Shown piece after piece: positions 18,737-27,746 of a stretch of DNA of 41,031 nucleotides. The stretch lies in NCBI GenBank assembly GCA_027013225.1, contig JALUXU010000056.1, positions 1 to 41,031 of the forward strand. The letters are read 5' to 3'. A program made the position numbers and the translations under genes. Numbering within the stretch: the first letter of the stretch is position 1; every line of letters starts with the position of its first letter. Below the pieces are notes generated by a model. The model was not told the DNA's origin and did not search any database. It saw nothing but the letters and a program-made list of their open reading frames with translations. The stretch is from Acidihalobacter sp. (GTDB taxonomy: Bacteria; Pseudomonadota; Gammaproteobacteria; DSM-5130; Acidihalobacteraceae).

Positions 18737-19447
18737 TCAATGCGCTGCGGTTACGAACCACTGCATCTCGCCATGGGGATGCAGACGCTCGACGGGCAAC
18801 AATTCCTCTCCAGGAGCGGGCCCATTTTCCAGTCGTTGCAGAATATCCGCTTTGCCTTTGCCATCCACTAGAAAAAGGATATGGCGCGCGTTTTCTATCG
18901 CCGGAATGGTCAGCGAAATACGCCAGGCATCGAGTTTGGGCACGAAAACGGCCGCCACATTTTTTTCTTTCTCATCGAGAATCGGCGTATCCGGAAACAG
19001 GGAGGCTGTATGGCCATCCGGGCCCAGCCCAAGAAGAATCAGATCCAGCTGAGGCCGGTTTTGTACTTGAGGGGCATGGCGAGCGAGAAGATGTTCATAG
19101 ATTTCGGCCGCTTCTTCGGGGCGTTTTGTCGGGTCAGGATACATGGGGTAGATGTGAGAGGCCGGTATGGGGACACGATCGAGCAATGTTTGGCGTGCCA
19201 TAAGATAGTTGCTTTCAAGGGAATCCGGGGGGACGCAGCGCTCATCGCCGAACCAGATGAGCCACTGCTCCCATTCGATTTCTGGTTGATCGGCCAGCCG
19301 GCGATAGAGGGGGCGGGGCGTATTTCCCCCTGCCAACGCGATGTGAAAGCTATCTCTTTCGCCTGCTGTTTTGGCGGCCAGTTCGCTTATATGAGCTGCG
19401 GCGGTTTCCAACAGACTGTTGGCATCCGCAAAGTATCGGAAGTTCAT
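18737..19447 (-). CDS. pgl: 6-phosphogluconolactonase (DevB type)
   Basis: Predicted 236-aa lactonase hydrolysing 6-phosphogluconolactone to 6-phosphogluconate. Family motifs: IALAGGNTPRPLYRRLA, WFGDERCVPPDSLESNY and LILLGLGPDGHTASLFP, all in the expected order. Length is typical of the DevB/SOL family. ATG 19447 overlaps the transaldolase stop by 4 nt (ATGA), indicating coupled translation. No glucose-6-phosphate dehydrogenase (zwf) or 6-phosphogluconate dehydrogenase lies in the window, although the enzyme needs zwf to supply substrate. Confidence 0.94.
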   Translation of the reverse strand: MNFRYFADANSLLETAAAHISELAAKTAGERDSFHIALAGGNTPRPLYRRLADQPEIEWEQWLIWFGDERCVPPDSLESNYLMARQTLLDRVPIPASHIYPMYPDPTKRPEEAAEIYEHLLARHAPQVQNRPQLDLILLGLGPDGHTASLFPDTPILDEKEKNVAAVFVPKLDAWRISLTIPAIENARHILFLVDGKGKADILQRLENGPAPGEELLPVERLHPHGEMQWFVTAAH

Positions 19448-20574
19448 GCGCCCCCCAAGAGTGCGGCGCGGCGTTCCTTGAGGCGGGTGAGCAAGGCATG
19501 GATGGCCTGGCTGAAAGCATCCACGCCTTCGCGTTCCAGAGTTTGGGTAATGGTGTTTAGAGAGATGCCGAATTCCGGGAGGCGGGACAGAAGCGCGCGA
19601 GCCTCATCCAGATCCCTGTCGATGCTGATATCAAGAGAGTCTGGCGGCACTTCAAGGAGTTTTTTATAGGTGGCCGGCGGCAAGGTGTTTACTGTATGCG
19701 GGCCGATCAAAGTCTCTACATACAACAGCGGAGGGTAGGCCGGGTTTTTTGTGCTGGTGCTGGCCCACAGCAAGCGCTGAGGTTTCGCACCGGCGGAGGC
19801 CAGCCGTTCCCATCGCTTGCTTTCCATCTGTTTACGAAAATGCGCATAGGCCACTTTGGCATTGGCGACGGCCGCGTGCCCTTTCACGGCGAGTGCTTCG
19901 GGAGAGCCGTTGGCCTCAAGCGCGGCATCGACCTTGGTGTCCACCCGGCTGACGAAAAAACTGGCCACGGAGTTGATGTCAGTCAGCGACAGACCAGCGT
20001 CCACACGCATTTCCAATGCCTCGAACCAGGCGGCGAGCACGCTTTCATAACGTTCCACGGAGAACAGCAAAGTGACGTTGACATTGATCCCCGCAAAAAG
20101 CAGTTCGTTGATGGCGGGCAGACCTTCCAGCGTGGCGGGAACCTTGATCATCAGGTTGGGCCGGTCGACTTGACGCCACAGCGCTTTGGCTTCGCGGATA
20201 GTGGCATCGGTGTCATTGGCAAGATCCGGGGAAACCTCGAGACTGACGAGGCCGTCGCTGTGATCGCTGTTTTGATAAACCGGAGCGAACTGATCGCAGG
20301 CCGCGCGCACATCTTCTATGGCCAGGCGAAAGAAGAGCTCTTCATCGCTTTGAGAGGGATTTTGGGCCAAAGCAGTCTTGATGGCGTCGTCATACAGAGT
20401 TGACTCGGCGATGGCTTTTTCGAAAATCGAAGGATTCGACGTTATTCCACGTAGGCCATCGTGTTCAATCATGCGTTTGAGTTCGCCGCCTTCCACGAGA
20501 TCACGGCGAACGTAATCCAGCCAGATGCTTTGGCCGAGTTCAAGGAGTTTTTGGATGGAGGTGGCTGCTGTCAT
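19444..20574 (-). CDS. tal: transaldolase (long form)
   Basis: Predicted 376-aa transaldolase moving a dihydroxyacetone unit between sugar phosphates in the non-oxidative pentose-phosphate pathway. The N-terminal SIWLDYVRRDLVEGG and GITSNPSIFEKAI are typical of the longer bacterial Tal found in actinobacteria, cyanobacteria and some proteobacteria, rather than E. coli TalB (317 aa). The Schiff-base Lys lies in NLMIKVPAT near residue 145. INVNVTLLFS and LLWASTSTKNPAY are also conserved. A clear AGGAG precedes ATG 20574. The 151-nt gap upstream is AT-rich, with an AAATAT/ATATTT inverted pair around CGAGA, and may hold its own promoter. Confidence 0.93.
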   Translation of the reverse strand: MTAATSIQKLLELGQSIWLDYVRRDLVEGGELKRMIEHDGLRGITSNPSIFEKAIAESTLYDDAIKTALAQNPSQSDEELFFRLAIEDVRAACDQFAPVYQNSDHSDGLVSLEVSPDLANDTDATIREAKALWRQVDRPNLMIKVPATLEGLPAINELLFAGINVNVTLLFSVERYESVLAAWFEALEMRVDAGLSLTDINSVASFFVSRVDTKVDAALEANGSPEALAVKGHAAVANAKVAYAHFRKQMESKRWERLASAGAKPQRLLWASTSTKNPAYPPLLYVETLIGPHTVNTLPPATYKKLLEVPPDSLDISIDRDLDEARALLSRLPEFGISLNTITQTLEREGVDAFSQAIHALLTRLKERRAALLGGA

Positions 20575-20725
20575 GACCTTGTCTCCTGTCGAGATGATGG
20601 TAAATATATTTCGAGATATTTTTTCTAGATAGTACTCCCAGTGGCGTTATTTTGCAGGGGAAGCGCAGCCGTGTTTTTGGGCCAGCAGCCGTCAAACGAT
20701 GCCAAAATCAAGAGGCGCAAGTGCC

Positions 20726-21505
20726 TTATTCGCAAGCAAGCGCAAACGCATTGCTGAGCTTGACGAACTCAGCGACGCTGAGGGTTTCAGCGCGTCGGCG
20801 TGGATCGATTCCGGCGATCTCGAAGGCGGGCGGCGGGATCCGGCCGGCGAGTGCGCGACCCAGGGTTTTGCGGCGTTGTGCAAAGGCTTGATTGACGAGG
20901 TTGGCGAAAACCGCTTCATCGTTTGCAGGCCAGGGAATCGGGTTGGATGGAGTGAGGCGCACCAGGGCGGAGTGGACTTTCGGCGGCGGGCGAAAGGAAC
21001 CGGGGCTTACCTGAAAGAGAGCTTCCACACGGCAGTGGTATTGCGCCATGACCGACAGGCGGCCGTAGGTTTTATTCCCGGGGGAAGCGGCCAATCTTTG
21101 CACCACCTCGAGCTGCAAGAGGAATGTCATGTCGAGGATACGGGCCGGAGTCGAGAGAAGATGAAAGATAAGCGGCGTGGAAATGTTGTAAGGCAGGTTG
21201 CCGACCACGCGCAATCCTCTCTCATTGGCAAGCGTGCTGAAATCGAAGCGCAATGCATCGGCCTGGTGAATTTTCAGGGCACCGCCGAATCGTTGTTGCA
21301 AGCGTGGGACCAGGTCGCGGTCGAGTTCTACGGCATGCAGGAATCGAATGCGTTGCAAAAGGGCGGCCGTGAGCGCACCTTCACCCGGCCCGATCTCGAC
21401 CAGAGTATCTTCCTCACGCGGGTTGATCGCCCCGGCGATGCGTTCTATGACAGCTGGCGCATGGAGAAAATGCTGGCCGAAACGTTTGCGCGGCGTATGT
21501 TTCAT
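20726..21505 (-). CDS. rsmA: 16S rRNA dimethyladenosine transferase
   Basis: Predicted 259-aa methyltransferase that dimethylates two adjacent adenosines (A1518 and A1519 in E. coli numbering) near the 3' end of 16S rRNA during 30S maturation. [18 protein letters not shown] is the N-terminal signature. The SAM loop [12 protein letters not shown] is near residues 36-47. [15 protein letters not shown] contains the catalytic NLPY. The start ATG 21505 overlaps the pdxA stop (ATGA). This keeps the conserved lptD-surA-pdxA-rsmA order. Also known as ksgA. Confidence 0.96.
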   Translation of the reverse strand: MKHTPRKRFGQHFLHAPAVIERIAGAINPREEDTLVEIGPGEGALTAALLQRIRFLHAVELDRDLVPRLQQRFGGALKIHQADALRFDFSTLANERGLRVVGNLPYNISTPLIFHLLSTPARILDMTFLLQLEVVQRLAASPGNKTYGRLSVMAQYHCRVEALFQVSPGSFRPPPKVHSALVRLTPSNPIPWPANDEAVFANLVNQAFAQRRKTLGRALAGRIPPPAFEIAGIDPRRRAETLSVAEFVKLSNAFALACE

Positions 21506-22494
21506 GGCGCAAAAGAGGCGCGATCGGCAAGTTTTGCCGCCAGCTCGAAGGCAGCAATCAAGCTGCCCGCGTCGGCTTGCCCACTGCCTGCCAAATCGAG
21601 TGCGGTGCCATGATCCACGGAAGTACGGATGATCGGTAGTCCAAGAGTAATATTGACTGCCCGGCCGAAACCGGCATATTTGAGCACCGGCAGGCCTTGG
21701 TCGTGGTACATGGCAAGTACGGCATCGGCATGCTCGAGATGGCGGGGAGTAAAAAGAGTGTCGGCCGGCAGAGGGCCGATTAGATCGAGACCTTCTGCGC
21801 GTAGCGCTTCTATCGTGGGAGCGATGACATCGATTTCCTCGCGCCCGAGATGACCGCTTTCACCGGCATGCGGATTGAGCCCGCACACGAGGATGCGCGG
21901 TTTGGGAAGTTTGAAGCGGATACGCAGATCGTGGTCAAGGATGGTAAGCACGCGCCATAGGCGTTCGTGGGTGATTTCAGCGCTGACTTCACACAGCGGC
22001 AGATGGGTGGTGGCAAGTGCCACGCGCAGATCACCGGCAGCCAATAACATTACCGGATGTGCGTTACCACAGCGCTGCGCAAGAAATTCCGTGTGTCCGG
22101 TGAACGGGTGGCCCGCTGCGTTGATCACGCTTTTTTGCACCGGCCCAGTGATCATGGCGGAGAATTCGCCTCGCAGGCAGCCATCCACGGCGCGCTCCAG
22201 GGTGTGCAGGACATACTCTGCGTTGGTGGTATCGAGGTGGGCGGCTTTGACCGCCGCCGCCGTGGGGATCGGCAGAATTGATATCGTGCCTTGCGGAGGC
22301 GGGGTGGTTTCCGCGCCGGAATACTCGCGTAGATTCAAGCTCAGTCCGAATCCGGCCGCTCGGGAGACGAGCAGTTCTGGATCGGCGATGAGCACCCAGG
22401 GATATTTCTGGGCGACGGGTTCCCAAGCTAATTTGGCAACCAGGTCGGGACCGATTCCGGCGGGCTCGCCTGCGGTGATGACCAGGGGGCGCAT
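21502..22494 (-). CDS. pdxA: 4-hydroxythreonine-4-phosphate dehydrogenase
   Basis: Predicted 330-aa NAD-dependent oxidative decarboxylase in the DXP-dependent pyridoxal phosphate pathway. [18 protein letters not shown] is the N-terminal PdxA signature. [26 protein letters not shown] covers the substrate pocket, where GHTE is invariant. Metal-binding His residues occur in [16 protein letters not shown] and [32 protein letters not shown] closes the active site. Length matches E. coli PdxA (329). It starts 12 nt after the surA stop and overlaps rsmA, so it is certainly within the same transcription unit. Confidence 0.96.
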   Translation of the reverse strand: MRPLVITAGEPAGIGPDLVAKLAWEPVAQKYPWVLIADPELLVSRAAGFGLSLNLREYSGAETTPPPQGTISILPIPTAAAVKAAHLDTTNAEYVLHTLERAVDGCLRGEFSAMITGPVQKSVINAAGHPFTGHTEFLAQRCGNAHPVMLLAAGDLRVALATTHLPLCEVSAEITHERLWRVLTILDHDLRIRFKLPKPRILVCGLNPHAGESGHLGREEIDVIAPTIEALRAEGLDLIGPLPADTLFTPRHLEHADAVLAMYHDQGLPVLKYAGFGRAVNITLGLPIIRTSVDHGTALDLAGSGQADAGSLIAAFELAAKLADRASFAP

Positions 22495-22506
22495 GGGCGG
22501 CGGCTA

Positions 22507-23832
22507 TTAGGCGGAGGGGGCGCACTGTTTGAGCAGAATGTGTACGTAGGCCTGGCTTCGAATGCGGCGCAGCCAGATGTCCAGCGCTTCTTGCTGTTTG
22601 CGTTGGAACAGTATTTGTTTGGCGCGCGCTTTGAGCGCTTCCTCAGTGGCATTTTGAGTGCGCCGCCCGAGTACTTCGATGATGGCCCAGCCCTTGGAAG
22701 TGCGAAACGGCTGGCTGATTTTGCCGATCGGCAGGCCGTCCATGATTTTCTGAAACTGTGGCGAAACCTGGCCGGGAGAGATCCAGCCCAGATCACCACC
22801 CCGCGCAGCACTCGCTGGATCTTGTGAGTTGGCCTTGGCGAGGGTGGCGAAACTTGCGCCCTGTTCGATTTCCCTGCGAAGGCGTTTTAGTTTGGCTATG
22901 GCTTGGGTGCTGGTTAAGGTCGGTGAAGGTTTGATCAGTATCTCTCGCACATGGGTTTGCGTTACCTGGATTTGTTGGCCGCCGCGGATGCCAAGCAATT
23001 TGATGATATGAAAACCGCTTGGACTGCGAATCGGTTCGCTGACGTCACCTGGTTTCATCACATTGATGGCGCGCACAAAATAAGGCGGTAATTGTTGAGC
23101 GGTCAGCCAGCCCAGGTTGCCGCCTTCAAGTGCATGTTGACCCGCTGAATGCGCCACCGCCAGCTTGGCAAAGCTGGCTCCATGCAGGGCTTCTTCGCGC
23201 AGCTTCTGTGCTTCTTTGTGGGCGCGTTCAATATCCTTGGGGGAAGCGGCATCAGGAATGGGTACGAGGATTTGGGCTAGATGATATTGCTGGCCTGGAT
23301 CCATCTGATTGGCGTATTGCGCCAAAAAATCCTTGACCTCCCGGTTGGTTACGCGAATATTCTGATCGACGGGCTGTTGCTGTAGCTTCTGTATGATCAG
23401 ATGCTGGCGAAGCTGGCGTACGAATTGATTCCAGTCATGGCCCTCGGCAGTGATGCGCGCGCGCATTTCCGCTACTGTCAAGCCGTTGTTGGCCGCCAGT
23501 TGGGCAAGGGCGTCATTCACGGTTTTGTTACTCACATTGATGTCATTGGATTTGGCGATGCCGAGCTGGATCCTATTCAGGATCATGCTGTTGAGTACTT
23601 GGCACTCAAGCGCCGCTCGGGGCGGAAGGGGGGTTCCCTGTGCTTGCAGTTCAGCCATGATCTGCGCAGTGCGCTGCTGGAGTTGGCGCTGGGTGATGAC
23701 GCCGTTATTGACCACGGCGACAATGCGGTCGAGCAGTTGCATGTGAGGCGCGGCTGTAGGAGCGGCCTGGGCGGCTGGGAGCAGAAAGACGATCGAAAAC
23801 AGCGCGATTGAAAGCTTACGAAGAAGTTGCAT
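22507..23832 (-). CDS. surA: periplasmic chaperone / peptidyl-prolyl isomerase SurA
   Basis: Predicted 441-aa periplasmic chaperone that escorts unfolded outer-membrane proteins, including LptD, to the BAM machinery. A signal peptide (about residues 1-23, ending AAQA) precedes the SurA N-domain (LLDRIVAVVNNGVITQRQL). Two parvulin domains follow, starting at YHLAQILVPIPD and near THVREILIKPSPTL. ATG 23832 overlaps the lptD 3' end by 17 nt. The frame is open far upstream inside lptD, but only this start gives a signal peptide. Coupling to lptD makes the chaperone together with its main client. Confidence 0.95.
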   Translation of the reverse strand: MQLLRKLSIALFSIVFLLPAAQAAPTAAPHMQLLDRIVAVVNNGVITQRQLQQRTAQIMAELQAQGTPLPPRAALECQVLNSMILNRIQLGIAKSNDINVSNKTVNDALAQLAANNGLTVAEMRARITAEGHDWNQFVRQLRQHLIIQKLQQQPVDQNIRVTNREVKDFLAQYANQMDPGQQYHLAQILVPIPDAASPKDIERAHKEAQKLREEALHGASFAKLAVAHSAGQHALEGGNLGWLTAQQLPPYFVRAINVMKPGDVSEPIRSPSGFHIIKLLGIRGGQQIQVTQTHVREILIKPSPTLTSTQAIAKLKRLRREIEQGASFATLAKANSQDPASAARGGDLGWISPGQVSPQFQKIMDGLPIGKISQPFRTSKGWAIIEVLGRRTQNATEEALKARAKQILFQRKQQEALDIWLRRIRSQAYVHILLKQCAPSA

Positions 23833-25999
23833 AGGCGGGAATGTTCCGTTGTATATAGGTGCCGATGGAGTTTCCGAGGCCGCCCAGTCCTTTGAGGACG
23901 AGCTCGAAGTAAATGCCGTTATTGTACGTGCCTGTGGCGGTATTGATATAGCGCCGTGCGAGAATGCGGGCAGCCCAGCAACAACTGTTGTACTGTAAAC
24001 CGACGAAAGCGTCCAGAATGCGCCGTTCACGAAGGGAGTAGTCTACCCGCGAGGCACTTTGCCAGCGGAGTGTGATGGGCCATAAAAAGCTGACGTTGAC
24101 CTGATTGGTCGTGCCCCGGTTGAGTTGGTAGCCGACATTGATCAGGCGTTGCGGATCGAGATGGTATTGCAGGCCGTAATATGCCGTGTCGAATTTTCCG
24201 CTATAGGGATCGAAGGTCGCTGAGGCATGCCCTTCCCAATGTTGGGCCAGAGCGAGCCGCAGCCGGCCGGCGTAATCCGAGCGGCGTTGGATGGCCACGG
24301 GCTCGCCAGGGAGAGTGACGCTGCGGGAGCGGAAATAGAAAATCTGACCGATGCTGGCGATCAGCCGCTCCTTGCCGGTGCTTGCATCAATCAGGCGGGT
24401 GGTCAGGGCCAAGCTGAGCTGATTTGCGTCGCCCACACGGTCTCCACCGGAAAAGCGGTTGTCGCTGAAAAGCTGGCTGTAACTGAAATCGTTCAGGCTG
24501 GTATCGAATACTGGCAGATTCTGTTGGTTTCGATAGGGGACGTACAGGTAGTAGGCGCGCGGCTCGAGGGTCTGGATCCAGCGCGTGCCGACGTTACGAT
24601 CGAAGTACAGTCCGCTGTCCAGACTGAATGATGGCACGCTCAGCGAGGGTGCGCTGGGGGAGTCGGCAGTCTGGTTGTTCAGGCGGTATCCAATATAGTA
24701 GTACTTCAATGTGGGTGTGGCGAACCAGGCAGATCCCGAGAGTGGCAGGCGCAAGGTGGGAGTGATGTTCGCGCGCCAGCCGGTCACGCTGTCGGGGCGT
24801 TGAAAATTGGTCAGGCGGATGCCAAGCGAAGCTTGTAAAGCGCCGGGCGTGGCTGGCAGTTGCCCGCTGAAAGTGATTTCAGGCAGTTTTTCGTAAGGCA
24901 GTTCATTTGTCGTCAAGGTGGGGTCGAAAATCTGGTATTTGAGAAACTGAGCACCGAGTTTCCAGTGTGGTGTGCGGTAGACTCCGCTGAAACTCTGTTT
25001 GAGCTGAGTAGTGGTGCCGCCGGTCAGAGGATCGACGAGGTCATTGAGGTAAGCGTCATCCGAGACGCGGCTGTAGTCGATGCGCGTGCTCAAGCCAGGT
25101 AAGGTCTCGGCGTGTTGTTGCATGCTGTAAAACCAGCGCGAATGGTTCGTCTGGCGGTCGTGCGGCAGGAAATTACCGTCGACTACGGAATAACTGTTGG
25201 TGGTGAGGTAGCGAAACTGGGTGCCCAGGGCTACGCCCCGCTTGGAATAGAGTTGGGGGGTGAATGTGGCATCTACCCAGGGAGCGATATTCCAGTAGAT
25301 GGGTTGTTTATAGATGAAGCCGCTGTTGCTCGATTCGCCGAAAAGCGGTGTCAGAAGCCCCGATTTTCTTTTTTTGCTGAGTGGGAAGCTTAACCACGGC
25401 GAATACAGGATGGGTACGCCCTTAAATCGCAGTGTGACATTGCGGGCGGTGCCGAAGTCGGCTTTCTGATTGAGACGCAGCTTGCTGGCCGATAATACCC
25501 AGGCCTCATGGCCAATCGGGCAGGTGCTGTATGTGGCGTCGGTCAGAGTGGTCAACGTATTGTCTTTGCGCTCGACCTCATGCGCCTTGCCTTGGGCGTG
25601 AGCAGGATAATATTGATAGCGGACGTCATCGAGTTTGCCGGTGCGTTTGGCGAGATTGAATTGGCCGGAAGCCGCCTGGATTTTTAGGCTGGGGGTTTCG
25701 AGCGTGACTTTGCCGATGGATACCGCCACGCTGGCGCGGCTGTTATAAATGATGTTGTTTGAAAACAGAGATTGATCGCCGCGGGAGATAATGACGTTAC
25801 CGCGCAGATTGGACGCGCCGTTGGCTTTTAGAAACGCCTGATCAGCGAGCACGTGAATGAGCCGATCGCCATAGACGGGCACGGAGGGCGGCTTCATCGG
25901 CGGGCGTAATTTCCATCCGGAGGGCTCAAAGCCAGCCGCTTGGACGAAAAGAGGCGTGAAGGCAAGCCCCAGGAGTAGATATCTGCCAAGACGATTCAT
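23816..25999 (-). CDS. lptD: LPS-assembly outer-membrane protein LptD
   Basis: Predicted 727-aa beta-barrel that inserts lipopolysaccharide in the outer leaflet together with LptE. A signal peptide (about residues 1-22) is followed by a jellyroll (OstA-like) domain with LADQAFLKANGASNLRGNVII. The barrel includes the family-typical PWLSFPLSKKRKSGLLTP segment. The only cysteines are Cys160, in the DATYSTCP motif, and the pair Cys673-Cys674 (YNSCCW). E. coli LptD has four, forming two inter-domain disulfides; the one just after the signal peptide is missing here. It lies 195 nt downstream of adk and may have its own promoter. Confidence 0.94.
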   Translation of the reverse strand: MNRLGRYLLLGLAFTPLFVQAAGFEPSGWKLRPPMKPPSVPVYGDRLIHVLADQAFLKANGASNLRGNVIISRGDQSLFSNNIIYNSRASVAVSIGKVTLETPSLKIQAASGQFNLAKRTGKLDDVRYQYYPAHAQGKAHEVERKDNTLTTLTDATYSTCPIGHEAWVLSASKLRLNQKADFGTARNVTLRFKGVPILYSPWLSFPLSKKRKSGLLTPLFGESSNSGFIYKQPIYWNIAPWVDATFTPQLYSKRGVALGTQFRYLTTNSYSVVDGNFLPHDRQTNHSRWFYSMQQHAETLPGLSTRIDYSRVSDDAYLNDLVDPLTGGTTTQLKQSFSGVYRTPHWKLGAQFLKYQIFDPTLTTNELPYEKLPEITFSGQLPATPGALQASLGIRLTNFQRPDSVTGWRANITPTLRLPLSGSAWFATPTLKYYYIGYRLNNQTADSPSAPSLSVPSFSLDSGLYFDRNVGTRWIQTLEPRAYYLYVPYRNQQNLPVFDTSLNDFSYSQLFSDNRFSGGDRVGDANQLSLALTTRLIDASTGKERLIASIGQIFYFRSRSVTLPGEPVAIQRRSDYAGRLRLALAQHWEGHASATFDPYSGKFDTAYYGLQYHLDPQRLINVGYQLNRGTTNQVNVSFLWPITLRWQSASRVDYSLRERRILDAFVGLQYNSCCWAARILARRYINTATGTYNNGIYFELVLKGLGGLGNSIGTYIQRNIPAYATSS

Positions 26000-26113
26000 G
26001 TAGCGCGGTAAAGATAAATCAAATTTCCGCTATCGTGGGCGGCTGACCGCAAAACGAGGCCTCGGGGTTTCTTCCCGCGACGCTTGCAGCGGACGGGTTG
26101 GCTTCGATCGCAT

Positions 26114-26136
26114 GTGACGAAACAGTTGTGTTTCAC
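26114..26136 (-). other. imperfect hairpin in the lptD leader region
   Basis: In the 195-nt gap between adk and lptD, read on the minus strand, GTG-AAACA pairs with TGTTT-CGT-CAC around a 4-nt loop: 8 bp with a 3-nt bulge. It could be the adk 3' end structure or part of the lptD leader. There is no U-run after it. No promoter was convincingly recognised in the gap. Confidence 0.25.
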
Positions 26137-26194
26137 CCGAATGGTCTCCGGCATGGGCGGCGGTACGCCGCAGTCGGATTTCCCCAATTGTATT

Positions 26195-26860
26195 TCATTT
26201 TTTATGACTGCCAGCCCGTTTCTCGATCTCGCGAACAATGGCCGCAAATATGCTGTCGATTTGGTTATTCCCGTCGATCCGACCCAATTTACCTTGCTTT
26301 TCATAGTAATCGATGAGGGGACGGGTTTGTTCTTCATACACCTTGAGACGCGCGCTGACTGTTTCTTCATTGTCATCTTCGCGATGAATGAGTGGACCTC
26401 CACAAAAATCACAAATCCCGGGCACTTTCGGAGGGTTGGTGTAAATATTGAAAACCGCGCCGCAGCGGCTGCAGGTCAGGCGGCCCAAGAGGCGTTTTTT
26501 CAATGTTTCCGTGGGCACATCGATGAATACCGCCACGTCGATCGGCTGACGGATTTCATCGAGCAGGGCATCCAGAGCGCGCGCTTGGGCGATATTGCGT
26601 GGAAAGCCGTCGAGGATGAATCCCTGGCGCGTGCCTTCTTGAGCGAGGCGTTCGCGGATCATCTCCAGAACGATATCGTCCGGAACGAGTTGGCCGGCGT
26701 CCATGTAGGATTTTGCCTTCAGGCCGAGTTCGGTGCGGAGGGAGACGGCTTCCCGCAGTAAATCTCCGGTGCTGATTTGAGGGATGGAGTAACGTGCGAC
26801 GAGGCGTTTGGCCTGCGTTCCCTTGCCCGATCCTGGCGCGCCCAGTAGAACAATTCTCAT
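26195..26860 (-). CDS. adk: adenylate kinase with zinc-type lid
   Basis: Predicted 221-aa nucleotide kinase interconverting ATP, AMP and ADP. The P-loop is LLGAPGSGKGTQ (residues 5-16). ISTGDLLREA and LDGFPRNIAQA bind AMP. The lid holds four cysteines in CxxC...CxxC form (Cys130, Cys133, Cys150, Cys153), which normally bind structural zinc; E. coli Adk lacks these. AAGGAAT precedes ATG 26860. It diverges from ppa, and both genes serve energy metabolism. Confidence 0.96.
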   Translation of the reverse strand: MRIVLLGAPGSGKGTQAKRLVARYSIPQISTGDLLREAVSLRTELGLKAKSYMDAGQLVPDDIVLEMIRERLAQEGTRQGFILDGFPRNIAQARALDALLDEIRQPIDVAVFIDVPTETLKKRLLGRLTCSRCGAVFNIYTNPPKVPGICDFCGGPLIHREDDNEETVSARLKVYEEQTRPLIDYYEKQGKLGRIDGNNQIDSIFAAIVREIEKRAGSHKK

Positions 26861-26896
26861 TTGACGATTCCTTATGGCTTATAACAAATTCTGCAC

Positions 26897-26925
26897 TATA
26901 TACCGGCCGGTCGATGTGGGCGCAA
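26897..26925 (-). promoter_or_regulatory. putative adk promoter
   Basis: On the minus strand TTGCGC (plus 26920-26925) and TATATA (plus 26897-26902) are separated by exactly 17 bp. Matches to consensus are 3/6 and 4/6. An overlapping TATAGT (plus 26895-26900) with a 19-bp spacer is an alternative -10. The leader before ATG 26860 would be about 30 nt. Confidence 0.4.
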
Positions 26926-26931
26926 GTTGAA

Positions 26932-26964
26932 TTGAAATATGACTCGGCGAGAAGCGGGTATAAT
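26932..26964 (+). promoter_or_regulatory. putative ppa promoter
   Basis: A perfect TATAAT (26959-26964) lies in the adk-ppa divergent region. The best -35-like hexamer, TTGAAA (26932-26937), is 21 bp away, longer than ideal, so the -10 is the more reliable half. The leader would be about 70 nt. Confidence 0.42.
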
Positions 26965-27041
26965 GCTAATCCTTTTTCAAAAGGAGCGGTGTGTCTGCGC
27001 TCGCCGCGCCTAATTCAACCCACTGTGGAGAAAGCAAAGCG

Positions 27042-27572
27042 ATGAGTCTAGAAAATGTCCCTGCCGGAAAGAACTTGCCTGATGATTTCAATGTGGTGAT
27101 CGAGATTCCAGCATTATCACCACCGGTAAAATATGAGATGGACAAGCAAAGTGGCCTGCTCATGGTCGACCGGTTCCTTGGTACTTCTATGGTGTATCCC
27201 TGCAATTATGGTTTTATCCCACAGACGCTTTCCGAAGACGGCGATCCCGTGGATGTGCTGGTGGTGACGCCTATCCCGCTGGTCTATGGTTGTGTGGTGC
27301 GTTGTCGTCCATTGGGCATGCTGAGTATGACCGATGAAAAAGGGCCGGACGCCAAAATCATTGCTGTGCCGGTTGACAAGCTCTATTCTGGCTATGAAGG
27401 AATTGTTGATGTCAGTGGTCTGCCGGCGTTTCTGTTGGGGCAGATCAAGCATTTCTTCGAACAGTACAAGGCGCTCGAAGCGGGCAAGTGGGTGAAGGTG
27501 GAAGGTTTCGATGACATCGATACAGCGCGGGATGAAATCATGGCCTGTGCCGAACGCTACGAAAAAGGGTAA
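27042..27572 (+). CDS. ppa: inorganic pyrophosphatase (family I)
   Basis: Predicted 176-aa soluble Mg-dependent enzyme hydrolysing pyrophosphate, which pulls biosynthetic reactions forward; the same size as E. coli Ppa. [18 protein letters not shown] is the N-terminal signature. [11 protein letters not shown] and the metal-binding [10 protein letters not shown] are intact. The start is ATG 27042, preceded by GGAG; an open frame 17 codons upstream has no ribosome-binding site. A 13-bp perfect inverted repeat follows the stop. Confidence 0.96.
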   Translation: MSLENVPAGKNLPDDFNVVIEIPALSPPVKYEMDKQSGLLMVDRFLGTSMVYPCNYGFIPQTLSEDGDPVDVLVVTPIPLVYGCVVRCRPLGMLSMTDEKGPDAKIIAVPVDKLYSGYEGIVDVSGLPAFLLGQIKHFFEQYKALEAGKWVKVEGFDDIDTARDEIMACAERYEKG

Positions 27573-27580
27573 TTGTTAGC

Positions 27581-27623
27581 GCATGCTCATGGAATGTGAC
27601 CGACCTATGCTCCATGAGCATGC
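27581..27623. repeat. perfect 13-bp inverted repeat after ppa
   Basis: GCATGCTCATGGA (27581-27593) and TCCATGAGCATGC (27611-27623) are exact reverse complements around a 17-nt loop. It lies 8 nt after the ppa stop and about 120 nt before mrdA. There is no T-run on either side, so it is not a standard intrinsic terminator. It may stabilise the ppa 3' end or bind a dimeric regulator. Confidence 0.8.
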
Positions 27624-27746
27624 ATTCGCGCTTTCGAAGATTTGCCCACTCAGTCGCCTCATCCTCAGCTTGACGGGTGGTGTTTATAAACGCCCAATCT
27701 TTTCTTCCTCTATTCCGGGGTCTGCGATCACAAGGGTTTCTCCGGG

